64,000 bases of DNA from Microbacterium dextranolyticum (GCF_016907295.1 NZ_JAFBBR010000001.1:2542001-2606000); one strand, 5' to 3'. Positions 44,602-54,031 are shown, numbered from the stretch's first letter. Notes: a model not told the origin generated them from the sequence alone. Translations and numbers: made by a program.

Positions 44602-46325
44602 GCGTCGACTCCCAGCTGCGACTCGACGATCTCGCGGTAGGTCTCGTTGCTCTCGAGGAGCTCGGCGTGGGTTCCGGAGCCGACCATCCGTCCCCCGTCC
44701 AGCACGATGATGCGGTCGGCGTCGGTGATCGTCGAGATGCGCTGCGCCACGACGATCTTGGTGACCTCGGGCAGCTCTTTCCACAACGCCTGCCGCAACC
44801 GGGCATCCGTCGTCACGTCCAGCGCCGAGAACGAGTCGTCGAACACGAGGATCCGGGGACGATGCGCGATGGCGCGAGCGATCGACAGCCGCTGTCGCTG
44901 GCCGCCTGAGACGTTGGTCCCGCCCTGGGCGATGCGCGCGTCGAGGCCGCCCTCCATCTCCGCGACGAAGTCGCGCCCCTGGGCGATGTCGAGAGCGTGC
45001 CACAGGTCGTCGTCGGTGGCATCCTCACGCCCGAAGCGCAGGTTGGATGCCACGGTCCCGGTGAACAGGAACGCCTTCTGCGGCACGTAGCCGATCCCCT
45101 GCCACATCAGGTCGAGGTCGGCCTCGCGCACGTCGACGCCGCCGACGCTGACGGCGCCTCCGGTCACGTCGAACAGGCGCGGGATCAGCGAGACCAGGGT
45201 GGTCTTGCCGGCGCCGGTCGAACCGACGATCGCGACGGTCTCGCCCGCGTTCGCGCGGAACGAGATGCCGTGCAGCACGGGCGCGTCGGCCCCGGGGTAG
45301 ACGAAGGACACGTTGTCGAACTCGATCACACCGGGGGCGGGGAACTCGGACACCGGATTCGCGGGGCGAACGAGGGCGTCGACGGAGTCGAGCACCTCGC
45401 CGATGCGGTCGGCCGACACCGCTGCCCGCGGGATCATGATCGTCATGAAGGTCGCCATGAGCACGCCCATGAGGATCTGGCCGACGTACTGCATGAAGGC
45501 GAAGAGGGTGCCGATCTGCACGTGGCCGGCGTCGACCTGGATGCCGCCGAACCAGATGACCCCCACGAGGGTGATGTTCAGCACGAGCATCGCGAGGGGG
45601 AACATGATGACGAACAGCGATCCGACCTTGCGCCCGACCACCAGGATGTCGGTGTTCGCGCCGCGGAAGCGCTCCTCCTCGATGCGCTCGCGCACGAAGG
45701 CGCGCACGACGCGCACGCCCGTGAGCTGCTCGCGCATGATGCGGTTCACCGCGTCGAGCTTGGTCTGGTAGGAGCGGAACAGCGGCACCATACGGCTGAT
45801 GATCGCGCCGGCGATCACCAGGAGGACGGGCACGGCGACACCGATGAGCCAGCTCAGTCCGACGTCCTGCTGCAGCGCCATGATGATGCCGCCGATCGCG
45901 AGCAACGGTGCGGTGACGAGCATCGTGGCGCCCATCATCGCGAGCATCTGCACCTGCTGCACGTCGTTGGTGTTGCGGGTGATGAGCGTCCCCGCACCGA
46001 AGGAGGACACCTCACGCTCGGAGAAGCCGCTGACCTTCTCGTAGACATCGCGCCGGATGTCGCGCCCGGCGCTCATCGCGGCGCGCGCGGCGAAGTAGGT
46101 CGCGATGATCGAGGCGACGATCTGGCCGAGGGCGATCGCGAGCATGAAGACGCCGCGCGACCAGATATACCCGGCGTCGCCCGCCGCGACGCCGTGATCG
46201 ATGATGTCGGCGTTCAATCGCGGCAGATAGAGGGATGCCATCGCCGACGCGAACTGGAACACCAGCACGCCCAGCAACCACCATTTGTAGGTCCAGAGAT
46301 AGCGGACCAGGAGCTTACCGAGCAT
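44598..46325 (-). CDS. ABC transporter ATP-binding/permease, second exporter pair (subunit A)
   Basis: 575 residues with six membrane helices, Walker A GSTGAGKTTLVS, signature VSGGQRQR and Walker B ILVFDDSFSALDVTTD. The D-D in place of D-E at Walker B matches the weakened half of a heterodimer. ATG is preceded by GGAAAGACGACCC. It is the first gene of a run of three (subunit A, subunit B, TauE). This is not a copy of the first exporter pair at 1-2.6 kb; similarity is only of the family. Confidence 0.92.
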   Translation of the reverse strand: MLGKLLVRYLWTYKWWLLGVLVFQFASAMASLYLPRLNADIIDHGVAAGDAGYIWSRGVFMLAIALGQIVASIIATYFAARAAMSAGRDIRRDVYEKVSGFSEREVSSFGAGTLITRNTNDVQQVQMLAMMGATMLVTAPLLAIGGIIMALQQDVGLSWLIGVAVPVLLVIAGAIISRMVPLFRSYQTKLDAVNRIMREQLTGVRVVRAFVRERIEEERFRGANTDILVVGRKVGSLFVIMFPLAMLVLNITLVGVIWFGGIQVDAGHVQIGTLFAFMQYVGQILMGVLMATFMTIMIPRAAVSADRIGEVLDSVDALVRPANPVSEFPAPGVIEFDNVSFVYPGADAPVLHGISFRANAGETVAIVGSTGAGKTTLVSLIPRLFDVTGGAVSVGGVDVREADLDLMWQGIGYVPQKAFLFTGTVASNLRFGREDATDDDLWHALDIAQGRDFVAEMEGGLDARIAQGGTNVSGGQRQRLSIARAIAHRPRILVFDDSFSALDVTTDARLRQALWKELPEVTKIVVAQRISTITDADRIIVLDGGRMVGSGTHAELLESNETYREIVESQLGVDA

Positions 46326-46404
46326 GGGTCGTCTTTCCGTCTACTGCGGGGTGGGGACGATTCATGGTATCCCCGGCCTCCGACGAAGAAGGCCCGCGAG
46401 CCCT

Positions 46405-46436
46405 GCCCTCTCCTCGGCTGGGGGCGAGGAGAGGGC
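46405..46436. terminator. Hairpin terminator after the surface protein gene
   Basis: GCCCTCTCCTCG and CGAGGAGAGGGC form a perfect 12-bp stem with an 8-base loop. It lies 48 bases after the stop of the LPSTG protein gene and before the exporter operon; no T-run. Confidence 0.75.
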
Positions 46437-46483
46437 GGGCCCGCGGGCCTGGCCCGGCGCTGATCAGTGCGCCGGGGGGTCGC

Positions 46484-49400
46484 TCAGGAGCGACGTGTGC
46501 GACGCACCAGCACGAGACCGGCCAGAGCGATCAGCACGCCTCCGACGAGGAGGAACACGAGGCTCGTGAGGTCACCACCCGTGGAGGGCAGCGGCGGGGC
46601 GTCAGCCGTGAACGAGTTGTCGAGCGTCAGAGCTGCGGCGGCCGAGGTGGCATCCTTCGCGGTCACCACGATCGTCGCGGACGTTCCGTCGGCGCTCAGC
46701 GTCACGTTCGACGCGGTCGAGGACCACGTCGCACCCGCCCAGTGGGCCGGCGCCGGCACCGACACGGCACCCTCGGTGAGGGTGACCTGGGTGCCCAGCG
46801 GCACGCCGTCGATGGTCACGGGCTGGGCCGCGCTCACCGAGACGTTGCGCTCCTGGGTCGCGCCCAGCAGATCCGTCCACGTGGCCTTCACCGGGAACTG
46901 CGTGTCCGCGGCGACGTTGTCGGCACCGGCACCGCTGATCACCTTGGTGATCGTGACGCTGCCGAACTGACCGGTCACCGAGTTCGCGAGCGCCACGGCC
47001 GCCGTCTGGGCCGCACCGATCGTCACGGTCGCGGTGCCGTCGGCGTTCGCGACCAAGCCGTCGGCCTCAGCCCACTGCGGAGCGTTCCAATGGAACGCAG
47101 CCGTGGCATCCGGCGTGACCTCGCTGAGCGTCACCTTCGTGCCCTTGGGCAACGTACGCCCGAAACCGACGACCGTTCCGTCGGTCGGAAGGCTCAGCCC
47201 GGCCGTCTGCGGTTCACCCTTCTCGTCGAGCCACGACGCGGTCACGTCGATGCTCTTCGGGAATCCGGCGACGCTCGGGGCGATGCCCGACACCGTCTTG
47301 CTGAGCGTGAAGGTGCCCGGAGCCCAGTTCGCGACGTTCGTGAGCGAGACCAGCACGCTCGCACCGTTGCTGTCGGGAACCGTCACCGTCACCGTCTTCG
47401 GGTCGTCCGTCGGGGTGATCGAGGCGCCCTCGGCCGTGAAGGACGGGTTACCCCACACGACGGTCGGGAACGACGGGGCGGCACCCTCGGTGAGGGTGAC
47501 GACCGTGCCCGCGGGCAGCTTGCCGTCGATCAGGGTGGCCGACGCCGTCGGGTCGAGGTTCAGCTTCTTGGTGACCGCCGTGCCGTCCGCAGCCTTCCAC
47601 GAGGCGGTGACGGGGAACGTGGTGCCTGCCGGAACCTCGCCCTGCGCGTCTCCGCTCACCTTCTTCTGGATGGACAGACCCGCAACGGTCGTGTTCGCGG
47701 TGTTCTCAATCACGAGGTGCGTGCCGGGGCCCTTCGCCACCGTGACGATGGCGCTGCCGTCGCTCTGGGGCGCGATACCCGTTCCGCTCCACACGGGCTG
47801 TGCCCAGGTGATGCCGGAGCCGTCTGCGGGCTTCGCCTCGGAAAGCGTCACCGCGGTGCCGACCTGGACGTTCTCACCGAACGGAACGGCGGTGCCGTTC
47901 GCGGGGAGGGTCAGTGTCTTCGTCTGCGCGGCGCCCGAGGCGTCCTTCCACGAGGCGACGACCGAGAAGCCGGCCGGAACCTTCGGGTTCTGCGCCTGGT
48001 CGCCGGTCACCTTCTTGGCAAGGTCGAACGTGCCGAGCGTGCGGCTGACGGAGTTCGTCAGCGTGACACTCGTCGCCTCGGAGCCGACCGTCGCGGTGTT
48101 CGACGGAGCGAACATCGGATCGGCCCACGTGAAGGTGTCGTCGTCGGCCGGCTTCACCTCGGAGAACGTGACCGTCGTGCCGACGGGCAGTCCGTCGATC
48201 GACTGCGGAGTTCCGGCGACGAGCGAGAGCGTGCGGTCGGCGACGGCCGGCGAGCCGGCGGGCACCTGGAAGGATGCGGTGACGCTATAGGTCTTGTCGG
48301 CGGGAACCTGACCGGCGGCCGGACCCTCGACCTTCTTGACGATCTGCACGCCGCCGAGAGTCTTGGTGATCGTGTTGGTCACCGTGACCGCGACGGGGTC
48401 TCCCGCCGCTGCCGTGAACGTCTTCGGCGAGATCTGAGCGTCAGCCCAGGTCGCTCCCGCGATGGGCGCCGGAGCGTCCTCGCTGAGCGTGATCTGCGCA
48501 CCGACCGGGACCGGCGTGCTCGTGACGACCTCGCCGGTTGCGGGCAGTGTGAGACTGCCCTTGCCCGCCGCGAACGCCGCGCCGGCCGGGTAGGTGTAGT
48601 CGAGTTCATAGCTCGGGATGCCACTCAGGTCGACGTTGTCGGCGTTGTCGACGACCTTCTTCGCCGAGAACGTCGTCGTCGGGAAGGAGGCGACGTTGTT
48701 CAGCGTGTACGCCGTCGTCGTCCCCACGGTCTGGTGGTCGGCGTCGATGGCCAGTGACACCGATTCGACGGGCCCGTGGGGGCCGACGAACTGGGGCGTT
48801 GCCCACTGCACACCGTCGGGGCCGGACGGAGCAATCTCGCTCAGCGTGACCGTCGTGCCGCGGAAGTAGTCGTCACTCGTGTAGGTCTGTCCGTCCGTGA
48901 GCGTGATCGAGAAGTTCTTCTCGTCCTGACCGGGCTCGTCGACCTTGGCGTTGACGGTGTACACCTTGCCCGCCAGGTCTGCGGCGGTGTTGTTCGTGAC
49001 CTTCTTCGTGATGGAGAAGCTGCCGAAGTTGGTGCCCTTGGCGTTTGCGCCGCCGCTCGTACGGGTGGCGTCACCGGTGACGTCCTGGCTCTCCGAGCCA
49101 TTGAACCGGAAGGATGCGCCGTTGTGGAAGACGCGGTCGGGAGAGTCGGGCTTGAGCTCGCCGCCGGTGAGCGGCTTCATGCGCCACGTGACGGCGTAGT
49201 ACTGCCCCTCCGTACCGCGCCACGAGCCGGTCGTCGCCTGGCCTTCCTGCCAGTCATCGCTGTGCGTGCCGGCCTTCGCGCCCGCTGCGGAGGTGAAGGT
49301 CACAGTGCGCTGATCGGACGACACGGTCGTCTTCGACGCGTCCAGCGTCTTCCAGGTCTCGTCCTGCGGGCCGAGCGCGCCCCACTTGCTGTACGCCACG

Positions 49401-50149
49401 GTGTCGTTGTAGGTGACGGTGGGGCCCGAGAGGATCTCGAAGTCGTTCTTGTCGAAGTTGTCCGTCACCTCGGTCTCGATGCCGGGCTGCATCCCCTGCT
49501 GCCCGTCTTGCCAGGTGCTGCCGTCGACCGCTTTGGCGGGAACACGGATGACCCAGTCGATGTACTCCTGGCCGGATGCATCGGTCTGGTAGTTGCCGTA
49601 CTTCTGCGCGTACCACTTGATGGTGTCGCACGTCTCGTGGCACCACCACGGGCTCGGCTTCACGACGACCTCGTTGTCGAAGCCGCCGATGTTGATGTGC
49701 TTCGTCTCGTCCTGCGTGTTCTCGAAGGTCGTGTACGCCGCGAAGGTGAGATCGCCCGAGACACTCCGCGGGTTCTTCGTCACGTAGTCGTCGTCGACGG
49801 TGCAGGTCACCTTGTCGTTGGTGACGACGCACACGCCGATCTGCGTTCCGTCCTGCATCATCGCGATGTTGTCGGGAACACCCGCGAGCTCGGACGGAAG
49901 GTCGATGGAGAACGACACCGTGGGCGTCGCCACACCGGGGACATGCCACGCGACATCGATCTTGGCGTTCTGCCCGTCTTCGATGGTGTTCTGCTGGAAC
50001 GCGATGTCGTCGATCGACACCTGCCCCTGCATCTGCGCCGCCGACGCAGCACTTGGGACGGCAACAGCACCGAGCAATGCCACAGCGACGGCCGCGATCA
50101 TCGCTGTCGCCTTCGTGGATCGTGGGCGCCACATGTTCCTGTTCTTCAC
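46484..50149 (-). CDS. LPSTG-anchored surface protein with seven DUF5979-like repeats
   Basis: A 1,221-residue secreted protein. A signal peptide (ATAMIAAVAVALLGAVAVPS) is followed by an N-terminal adhesin-like beta domain of about 370 residues with a Cys-containing WWCHETCD segment. Seven repeats of about 110 residues follow, each beginning like FGSFSITKKVTNN or FDLAKKVTGD and containing GTTVTLSE. The protein ends PLPSTGGDLTSLVFLLVGGV and RRTRRS, a classical sortase signal. The start is GTG after GGGGGAG; ATG five codons later is the alternative. The gene looks like a pilus-like adhesin or envelope stalk. An AT-rich promoter and a 21-bp palindrome precede it. Confidence 0.88.
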   Translation of the reverse strand: MKNRNMWRPRSTKATAMIAAVAVALLGAVAVPSAASAAQMQGQVSIDDIAFQQNTIEDGQNAKIDVAWHVPGVATPTVSFSIDLPSELAGVPDNIAMMQDGTQIGVCVVTNDKVTCTVDDDYVTKNPRSVSGDLTFAAYTTFENTQDETKHINIGGFDNEVVVKPSPWWCHETCDTIKWYAQKYGNYQTDASGQEYIDWVIRVPAKAVDGSTWQDGQQGMQPGIETEVTDNFDKNDFEILSGPTVTYNDTVAYSKWGALGPQDETWKTLDASKTTVSSDQRTVTFTSAAGAKAGTHSDDWQEGQATTGSWRGTEGQYYAVTWRMKPLTGGELKPDSPDRVFHNGASFRFNGSESQDVTGDATRTSGGANAKGTNFGSFSITKKVTNNTAADLAGKVYTVNAKVDEPGQDEKNFSITLTDGQTYTSDDYFRGTTVTLSEIAPSGPDGVQWATPQFVGPHGPVESVSLAIDADHQTVGTTTAYTLNNVASFPTTTFSAKKVVDNADNVDLSGIPSYELDYTYPAGAAFAAGKGSLTLPATGEVVTSTPVPVGAQITLSEDAPAPIAGATWADAQISPKTFTAAAGDPVAVTVTNTITKTLGGVQIVKKVEGPAAGQVPADKTYSVTASFQVPAGSPAVADRTLSLVAGTPQSIDGLPVGTTVTFSEVKPADDDTFTWADPMFAPSNTATVGSEATSVTLTNSVSRTLGTFDLAKKVTGDQAQNPKVPAGFSVVASWKDASGAAQTKTLTLPANGTAVPFGENVQVGTAVTLSEAKPADGSGITWAQPVWSGTGIAPQSDGSAIVTVAKGPGTHLVIENTANTTVAGLSIQKKVSGDAQGEVPAGTTFPVTASWKAADGTAVTKKLNLDPTASATLIDGKLPAGTVVTLTEGAAPSFPTVVWGNPSFTAEGASITPTDDPKTVTVTVPDSNGASVLVSLTNVANWAPGTFTLSKTVSGIAPSVAGFPKSIDVTASWLDEKGEPQTAGLSLPTDGTVVGFGRTLPKGTKVTLSEVTPDATAAFHWNAPQWAEADGLVANADGTATVTIGAAQTAAVALANSVTGQFGSVTITKVISGAGADNVAADTQFPVKATWTDLLGATQERNVSVSAAQPVTIDGVPLGTQVTLTEGAVSVPAPAHWAGATWSSTASNVTLSADGTSATIVVTAKDATSAAAALTLDNSFTADAPPLPSTGGDLTSLVFLLVGGVLIALAGLVLVRRTRRS

Positions 50150-50160
50150 ATCTCCCCCAA

Positions 50161-50181
50161 ATATGTTCGTGCCGTACATAT
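50161..50181. promoter_or_regulatory. 21-bp palindromic operator at the surface protein promoter
   Basis: ATATGT, CG, CG and ACATAT are symmetric around TGC with two mismatched positions. It overlaps the -10 element, so a bound regulator would block transcription of the surface protein gene. Confidence 0.55.
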
Positions 50182-50183
50182 TA
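50178..50183 (-). promoter_or_regulatory. -10 element of the surface protein gene
   Basis: TAATAT on the minus strand, unusually AT-rich for this DNA, about 29 bases before the GTG start. No convincing -35 is seen. Confidence 0.5.
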
Positions 50184-50470
50184 GTCCATGACTCCGTCGC
50201 CACCCGAAAAAGATGGGCGCCTTCGCGCGGTCGTCTGATCGATCCGTCGCCGAAGAGGGGCATCAGACGCCAGTCGAATGGGCGGAGCCGGCGCTCTCGG
50301 GGGCGGGCCGGGCGCTCTCGGGCGCGGCCGCGCGAACCGTGCGTGACTGCTCAGGAATGACCGCACGTACCCGCCGAAACAGGGCGGTCGGATCGGGCTC
50401 GTCGATTCGACCACCGACGCCCGGATCGCTCGCATCCCCGGGGCTGCATGCGCAACTCTTCGCGGGCACG
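50184..50470. other. Non-coding spacer between the surface protein gene and the tRNA terminator
   Basis: GC-rich sequence with short CGGGCGCGGCCGCGCG-type runs; no gene, RNA or clear repeat is seen. Confidence 0.5.
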
Positions 50471-50495
50471 AAAAAACCCCCGGAGGACCGGGGGT
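50471..50495 (-). terminator. Rho-independent terminator of the tRNA operon
   Basis: On the minus strand ACCCCCGG pairs with CCGGGGGT and is followed directly by TTTTTT, the clearest intrinsic terminator in the window. It lies 10 bases after the tRNA-Met end. Confidence 0.92.
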
Positions 50496-50504
50496 CTAGA
50501 TCGG

Positions 50505-50578
50505 TAGCGGGAGCGGGGCTTGAACCCGCGACCTCACGATTATGAGTCGTGCGCTCTCACCAACTGAGCTACCCCGCC
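50505..50578 (-). tRNA. tRNA-Met (CAU)
   Basis: A 74-base cloverleaf on the minus strand, GGCGGGGTAGCTCAGTTGG at the 5' end, anticodon stem ACGACT-CAT-AATCGT, T-arm GCGGGTTCAAGCCCCGC, and an acceptor paired with TCCCGCT plus A. The anticodon CAU and lack of the initiator C1-A72 mismatch suggest an elongator tRNA-Met. Confidence 0.95.
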
Positions 50579-50613
50579 GCGCCGCACCCACACGGCGAGA
50601 TGTGGATGCTGCG

Positions 50614-50685
50614 AGCCCCGAGTCAGGATTGAACTGACGACCCCTTCCTTACCATGGAAGTGCTCTGCCACTGAGCTATCGGGGC
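50614..50685 (-). tRNA. tRNA-Thr (GGU)
   Basis: A 72-base cloverleaf on the minus strand, GCCCCGATAGCTCAGTGGC at the 5' end, anticodon loop with GGT in CTTCCATGGTAAGGAAG, T-loop TTCAATC, and acceptor end TCGGGGC with discriminator T. It lies 35 bases upstream of tRNA-Met and shares its terminator. Confidence 0.95.
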
Positions 50686-50713
50686 GTGCCACCCGCGAGC
50701 GGGCAACCAGAAA

Positions 50714-50743
50714 AGAATATCAGAGCCGGAGGCTGAGTTCGAA
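50714..50743 (-). promoter_or_regulatory. Promoter of the tRNA-Thr/tRNA-Met operon
   Basis: TTCGAA and TATTCT on the minus strand are 18 bases apart, with the tRNA-Thr start 28 bases further. It lies just after the M23 gene stop. Confidence 0.6.
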
Positions 50744-50747
50744 CCGA

Positions 50748-52082
50748 TCAGCCGACCGTGTGGGTACCGGTCGTGTGGGCGTACATCCACGGCATCGGGT
50801 CGATGCGGGTGACCCCGCCGAGGATGACCTCGAAGTGCAGGTGGGGCCCGGTCGCCTTGCCCGTCTGTCCGACCCGACCGATGACCTGACCCGCCGTCAC
50901 CTTCTGGCCCTGCGAGACCTTCAGCGAGCCGTACTGCATGTGGCCGTAGCGGGTCGAGACCGGCTGTCCGTCGACGATGTGGTCGATGACGACCGTGACG
51001 CCGTAGTCTCCCCCGTCTTCGGTGGCGATGCGCACGGTTCCGGCGGCGATCGCGTGGATCTCGGCACCCGCACCGGGGGTGAGGTCCACGCCGTTGTGCG
51101 GGCTGGCGAACTCCGACTGATACTCGACAGAGCCGAACGCGGCCGAGATCGGCACACCGACCGGGAAGGGCCACTGGATGGCGGCGGTCGGATCGTTCAC
51201 CCAGGTGTTCGCGAAGAGGGTGACACCCGAGTCCGAGGCGATCTGCGCCATCGAGGCGACCTTGTAGTGCTCAGGCCGATCGAGCGCCGTGGCGCCGCTC
51301 GCGCCGCTCGACACGAAGGCCTGGATGTCACCGGTTGCCGGAGTCGTCTTCGCCGAGGCCGTGGAGATGTCCGCCGTCGTCTTCACGACCGACGTCGGGG
51401 CGGCGACGGCCGCGGCCGGCGTGGTCGTACCGACGGCGAGGAGGCCGACGATCGCCATCACGCCGACCGAGAACGATGCGGCGGCCGCGCGCTGCGCGAC
51501 CACGCCGCGACGGCGACCGGCCGCGACCGGCATCGACGCCGCCGCGACGGGACGAGGGACGGATGCCGGCGCACCCGCATCGGCAGCAGCCCGCTGCACC
51601 GGGGTCTCGCCGGTGAAGGAGAAGAGCCTGGCGGCGAGCTCGAACTCGTCGACCGGGCAGGAGGCGGGAGCGGTGAAAGCGGCACCGGACGGCGCCGCGG
51701 CGTCGACGGGGGTGCCCTCAGCGACAGGAGCGTGCTCAGCGAGGGGCGCGTCCTCGGCGACGTGGGCGAAGACGGCCTCCGCGGCGCGACGCAGGCGACG
51801 CCGCGATGCGGAGTCGGTCGGCGCGCCGATCGTCTCGGCGACGATCGCAGCCGCGACATCGGCCACGACGGATTCGGCGAGGGAAGTGGGCGCCTCGGGC
51901 TCGGGCGCGGTGGCGGCATCCGCGGTCACCACAGACGCCTCGACAGCCTGCGCGGCGCGGCGGCGGAGCTCGGCGCGAGTGAGGACACCTGCATCCTCCG
52001 GCGCAGTCTGCGCGGAGGGGCGGCGGCTGGAACGTCGCGTGGGGGCGGCGTTCGCCGTGGGGGTGTCGGGGGTCACACGCAC
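50748..52082 (-). CDS. M23-family (LytM) peptidase with N-terminal membrane anchor
   Basis: 444 residues. The N-terminal 190 residues are alanine-rich, acidic and disordered, with one membrane helix near 205-225 (SFSVGVMAIVGLLAVGTTTP). The C-terminal 125 residues are a LytM domain: SPHNGVDLTPGAGAEIHAIAAG with the first His and Asp zinc ligands, and GPHLHFEV with the HxH ligand pair. It probably cuts peptidoglycan cross-links during growth or division, or serves as a scaffold. The start is GTG, and TAGTGT 93 bases upstream is a possible -10; no known riboswitch is recognised in the leader. Confidence 0.92.
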   Translation of the reverse strand: MRVTPDTPTANAAPTRRSSRRPSAQTAPEDAGVLTRAELRRRAAQAVEASVVTADAATAPEPEAPTSLAESVVADVAAAIVAETIGAPTDSASRRRLRRAAEAVFAHVAEDAPLAEHAPVAEGTPVDAAAPSGAAFTAPASCPVDEFELAARLFSFTGETPVQRAAADAGAPASVPRPVAAASMPVAAGRRRGVVAQRAAAASFSVGVMAIVGLLAVGTTTPAAAVAAPTSVVKTTADISTASAKTTPATGDIQAFVSSGASGATALDRPEHYKVASMAQIASDSGVTLFANTWVNDPTAAIQWPFPVGVPISAAFGSVEYQSEFASPHNGVDLTPGAGAEIHAIAAGTVRIATEDGGDYGVTVVIDHIVDGQPVSTRYGHMQYGSLKVSQGQKVTAGQVIGRVGQTGKATGPHLHFEVILGGVTRIDPMPWMYAHTTGTHTVG

Positions 52083-52210
52083 ACTCTCATCCGGCCGTTC
52101 GGGGACAACGGCATCGTGCAGTCGGGTAGAGGGTCACTGTCGCCGTTCGGGCGGCGAAGGTAACGATCGGATAAACACTACCCCGGACAGTCTGTGAGTG
52201 AGATGAATGA

Positions 52211-53002
52211 TCAGCCGTGGATTGCGGCGTCGAGTGCCGGGTACAGCTCGGGGCCGGCCGCGATCGTCATCTGCCGACCCGGCCGCCCGCCCGGTCGTCC
52301 GCCGACGATGCCACCCGCCTCGGTGACGAGCAGGGCGCCGGCCGCGTGGTCCCACGGGTGCAGTCCGCGTTCGAAGTAGCCGTCCAACCGCCCGGCGGCG
52401 ACATACGCGAGATCGAGGGACGCCGCACCGGCGCGCCGCAGATCGCGGGCCAGCGGCATCACGGTGCGCACCCGTTCGAGGTCGCCCGCGTGCGTCGCGG
52501 GGTCGTAGCCGAACCCGGTCGCCAGCAGGGCACCCGCATCCGTCACGCGTGTGACGGCGAGCGTCCGACCATCGACCGATGCTCCGGCGCCGCGCGCGGC
52601 GGAGAACAGCTCGCCGACGACGGGAGCGAAGACGACACCCGCCTGCGCCGTCCATTCCTCGGGCGTCGGCTCCCCCGTGACCGCGGCGATCGAGACCGCG
52701 TAGTGCGGGATGCCGTAGGCGTAATTGACCGTGCCGTCGATCGGATCGACGACCCACGTGACGTCGCTCGTCCCCCGCTCGGCGCCCGACTCTTCGCCGA
52801 GGAAGCCGTCATCGGGGCGTGCCGCGGCCAGCCGTTCGCGGATGAGGTTCTCGACCTCGCGGTCGGCATCGGTGACGATGTCCGCGAGCGCGGATTTCGT
52901 CGCGGCGATCTGGACGCCCTCGTCGCGGCGCCGACGCGCCAGGGCGCCCGCCTCTCGCGCGATCTCTTCGGCCAGGTCACGCAGCGTCGAGGCATCCACC
53001 AT
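52211..53002 (-). CDS. Inositol monophosphatase-family phosphatase
   Basis: 263 residues with the metal-binding motifs of the IMPase/FBPase superfamily: DIVTDADREVENLI, GEESG, WVVDPIDGTVNY and WDHAAGALLVTEAGG. It hydrolyses a sugar phosphate such as inositol-1-phosphate or histidinol phosphate. The ATG at 53002 is exactly 7 bases after TAGCGT, so a leaderless message is likely; the in-frame GTG at 53011 overlaps that element and is rejected. It lies between envelope genes, and its substrate is not clear. Confidence 0.93.
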   Translation of the reverse strand: MVDASTLRDLAEEIAREAGALARRRRDEGVQIAATKSALADIVTDADREVENLIRERLAAARPDDGFLGEESGAERGTSDVTWVVDPIDGTVNYAYGIPHYAVSIAAVTGEPTPEEWTAQAGVVFAPVVGELFSAARGAGASVDGRTLAVTRVTDAGALLATGFGYDPATHAGDLERVRTVMPLARDLRRAGAASLDLAYVAAGRLDGYFERGLHPWDHAAGALLVTEAGGIVGGRPGGRPGRQMTIAAGPELYPALDAAIHG

Positions 53003-53009
53003 GGCATCC

Positions 53010-53015
53010 ACGCTA
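53010..53015 (-). promoter_or_regulatory. Leaderless -10 element of the IMPase-family gene
   Basis: TAGCGT on the minus strand ends 7 bases before the ATG at 53002 and decides the start choice. Confidence 0.6.
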
Positions 53016-53085
53016 CGCGCAACCGGCGACGTCCGCGTGCGGCACCCGGCGCCGGGCCAGCGCGGCGGTCATGCCGCGCCGAGAC

Positions 53086-54006
53086 TCAGTTCTGCGGCGG
53101 GAGGGGCGGCGCCGGCGGGTACCCCTGATATCCCTGGGGCGCCGGAGCGGCCGGCGCCGCGGAAGAGCCCGCGGGTGCGGTCGGCGCGCTGGGGCGGCCG
53201 GTGTAATAGGCGTTCCAGTCGGGCGTTCCGTCCGGCAGCGCAGGCAGCGGCGTGATGGCGTCGGAGTAGGTCGGCCACGGCGCCGGAGCGGCCGGGTACG
53301 CCGGCGCGCCGTAGGGCGCGGCGACGGGCGCCGCATACGGGGCCACCGGCGGCGCCTGGTAGCCCGCGGGGGCGGCGAACGCGGGGCGCACCCGCTTGGG
53401 AGCGAACAAGGCGTTCACGAGAGGGACGAGCGCCGTACCGACGGCGGCGAGGATAGCGAGCGCCACCACCACGCGCCAGTACAGAGCGCGGTAGGTGACG
53501 TACTCGTGCGTCATGAGCGGGAGCACCAGCATCGCCGCGAGGATGACGACGAGTCCGATCGTCACGTAGGCGACGATCGTCGTAAACGTCGTCTGGTATC
53601 GCTCGTAGGCGGCGAGGAACAGGCGTACATGCAGCAGCACGCCCTGGACGATGAGGATGATCACCAGGAACGAGAAGAACCGTTCGGCGCCGGCGTCGAA
53701 GCGCGACGCGGCAGGCATCCAGATGAGAAAAGCCCCGACCAGCAGCACGACCACCCACGAGACCATGCTCGCGAGCGCCAGCCAGGCCGGACGGCGGGCG
53801 GCGACGTTCGTCTCGGCGATGGCGACGCCGGCAAACGCGACCAGCAGCAGGATCGTGAGGAAAGCCCTGCCCACGATGCCGTTGTCGTCGCCGATGAGCA
53901 CCCACACGACGCAGACGATCGCTGCGGCGATGAGGGCTCCGATCGCGACCCACACCGAGGCGCGAAGGAGGCGGGTGCTGCGGGGCGCGGGTTCCGGACT
54001 GGTCAT
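53086..54006 (-). CDS. Seven-helix membrane protein with proline-rich tail
   Basis: 306 residues with six or seven membrane helices (LLRASVWVAIGALIAAAIV at the start, MTHEYVTYRALYWRVVVAL later) and a proline/alanine/tyrosine-rich cytoplasmic tail of about 80 residues (PAGYQAPPVAPYAAPVAA). ATG at 54006 follows GAGGAGGAGCACGTC; codons upstream lie in a hairpin and are rejected. The family is not recognised; similar tails occur in DUF-type actinobacterial membrane proteins. It follows the GH65 gene but a hairpin separates them. Confidence 0.8.
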   Translation of the reverse strand: MTSPEPAPRSTRLLRASVWVAIGALIAAAIVCVVWVLIGDDNGIVGRAFLTILLLVAFAGVAIAETNVAARRPAWLALASMVSWVVVLLVGAFLIWMPAASRFDAGAERFFSFLVIILIVQGVLLHVRLFLAAYERYQTTFTTIVAYVTIGLVVILAAMLVLPLMTHEYVTYRALYWRVVVALAILAAVGTALVPLVNALFAPKRVRPAFAAPAGYQAPPVAPYAAPVAAPYGAPAYPAAPAPWPTYSDAITPLPALPDGTPDWNAYYTGRPSAPTAPAGSSAAPAAPAPQGYQGYPPAPPLPPQN

Positions 54007-54031
54007 GACGTGCTCCTCCTCAGCGCGGGAC

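Noticed and set aside
46315..46365. A 16-residue ORF overlapping the start of the second ABC exporter pair, possible leader peptide
   Set aside because: The ribosome binding site is weak or poorly spaced, the peptide is very short and a -10-like element may overlap its start; not enough to call it.
52083..52180. Cyclic di-AMP (ydaO-type) riboswitch upstream of the M23 peptidase, as seen in other actinobacteria
   Set aside because: The leader is only about 90 bases from the likely -10 and lacks the conserved ydaO sequence blocks.
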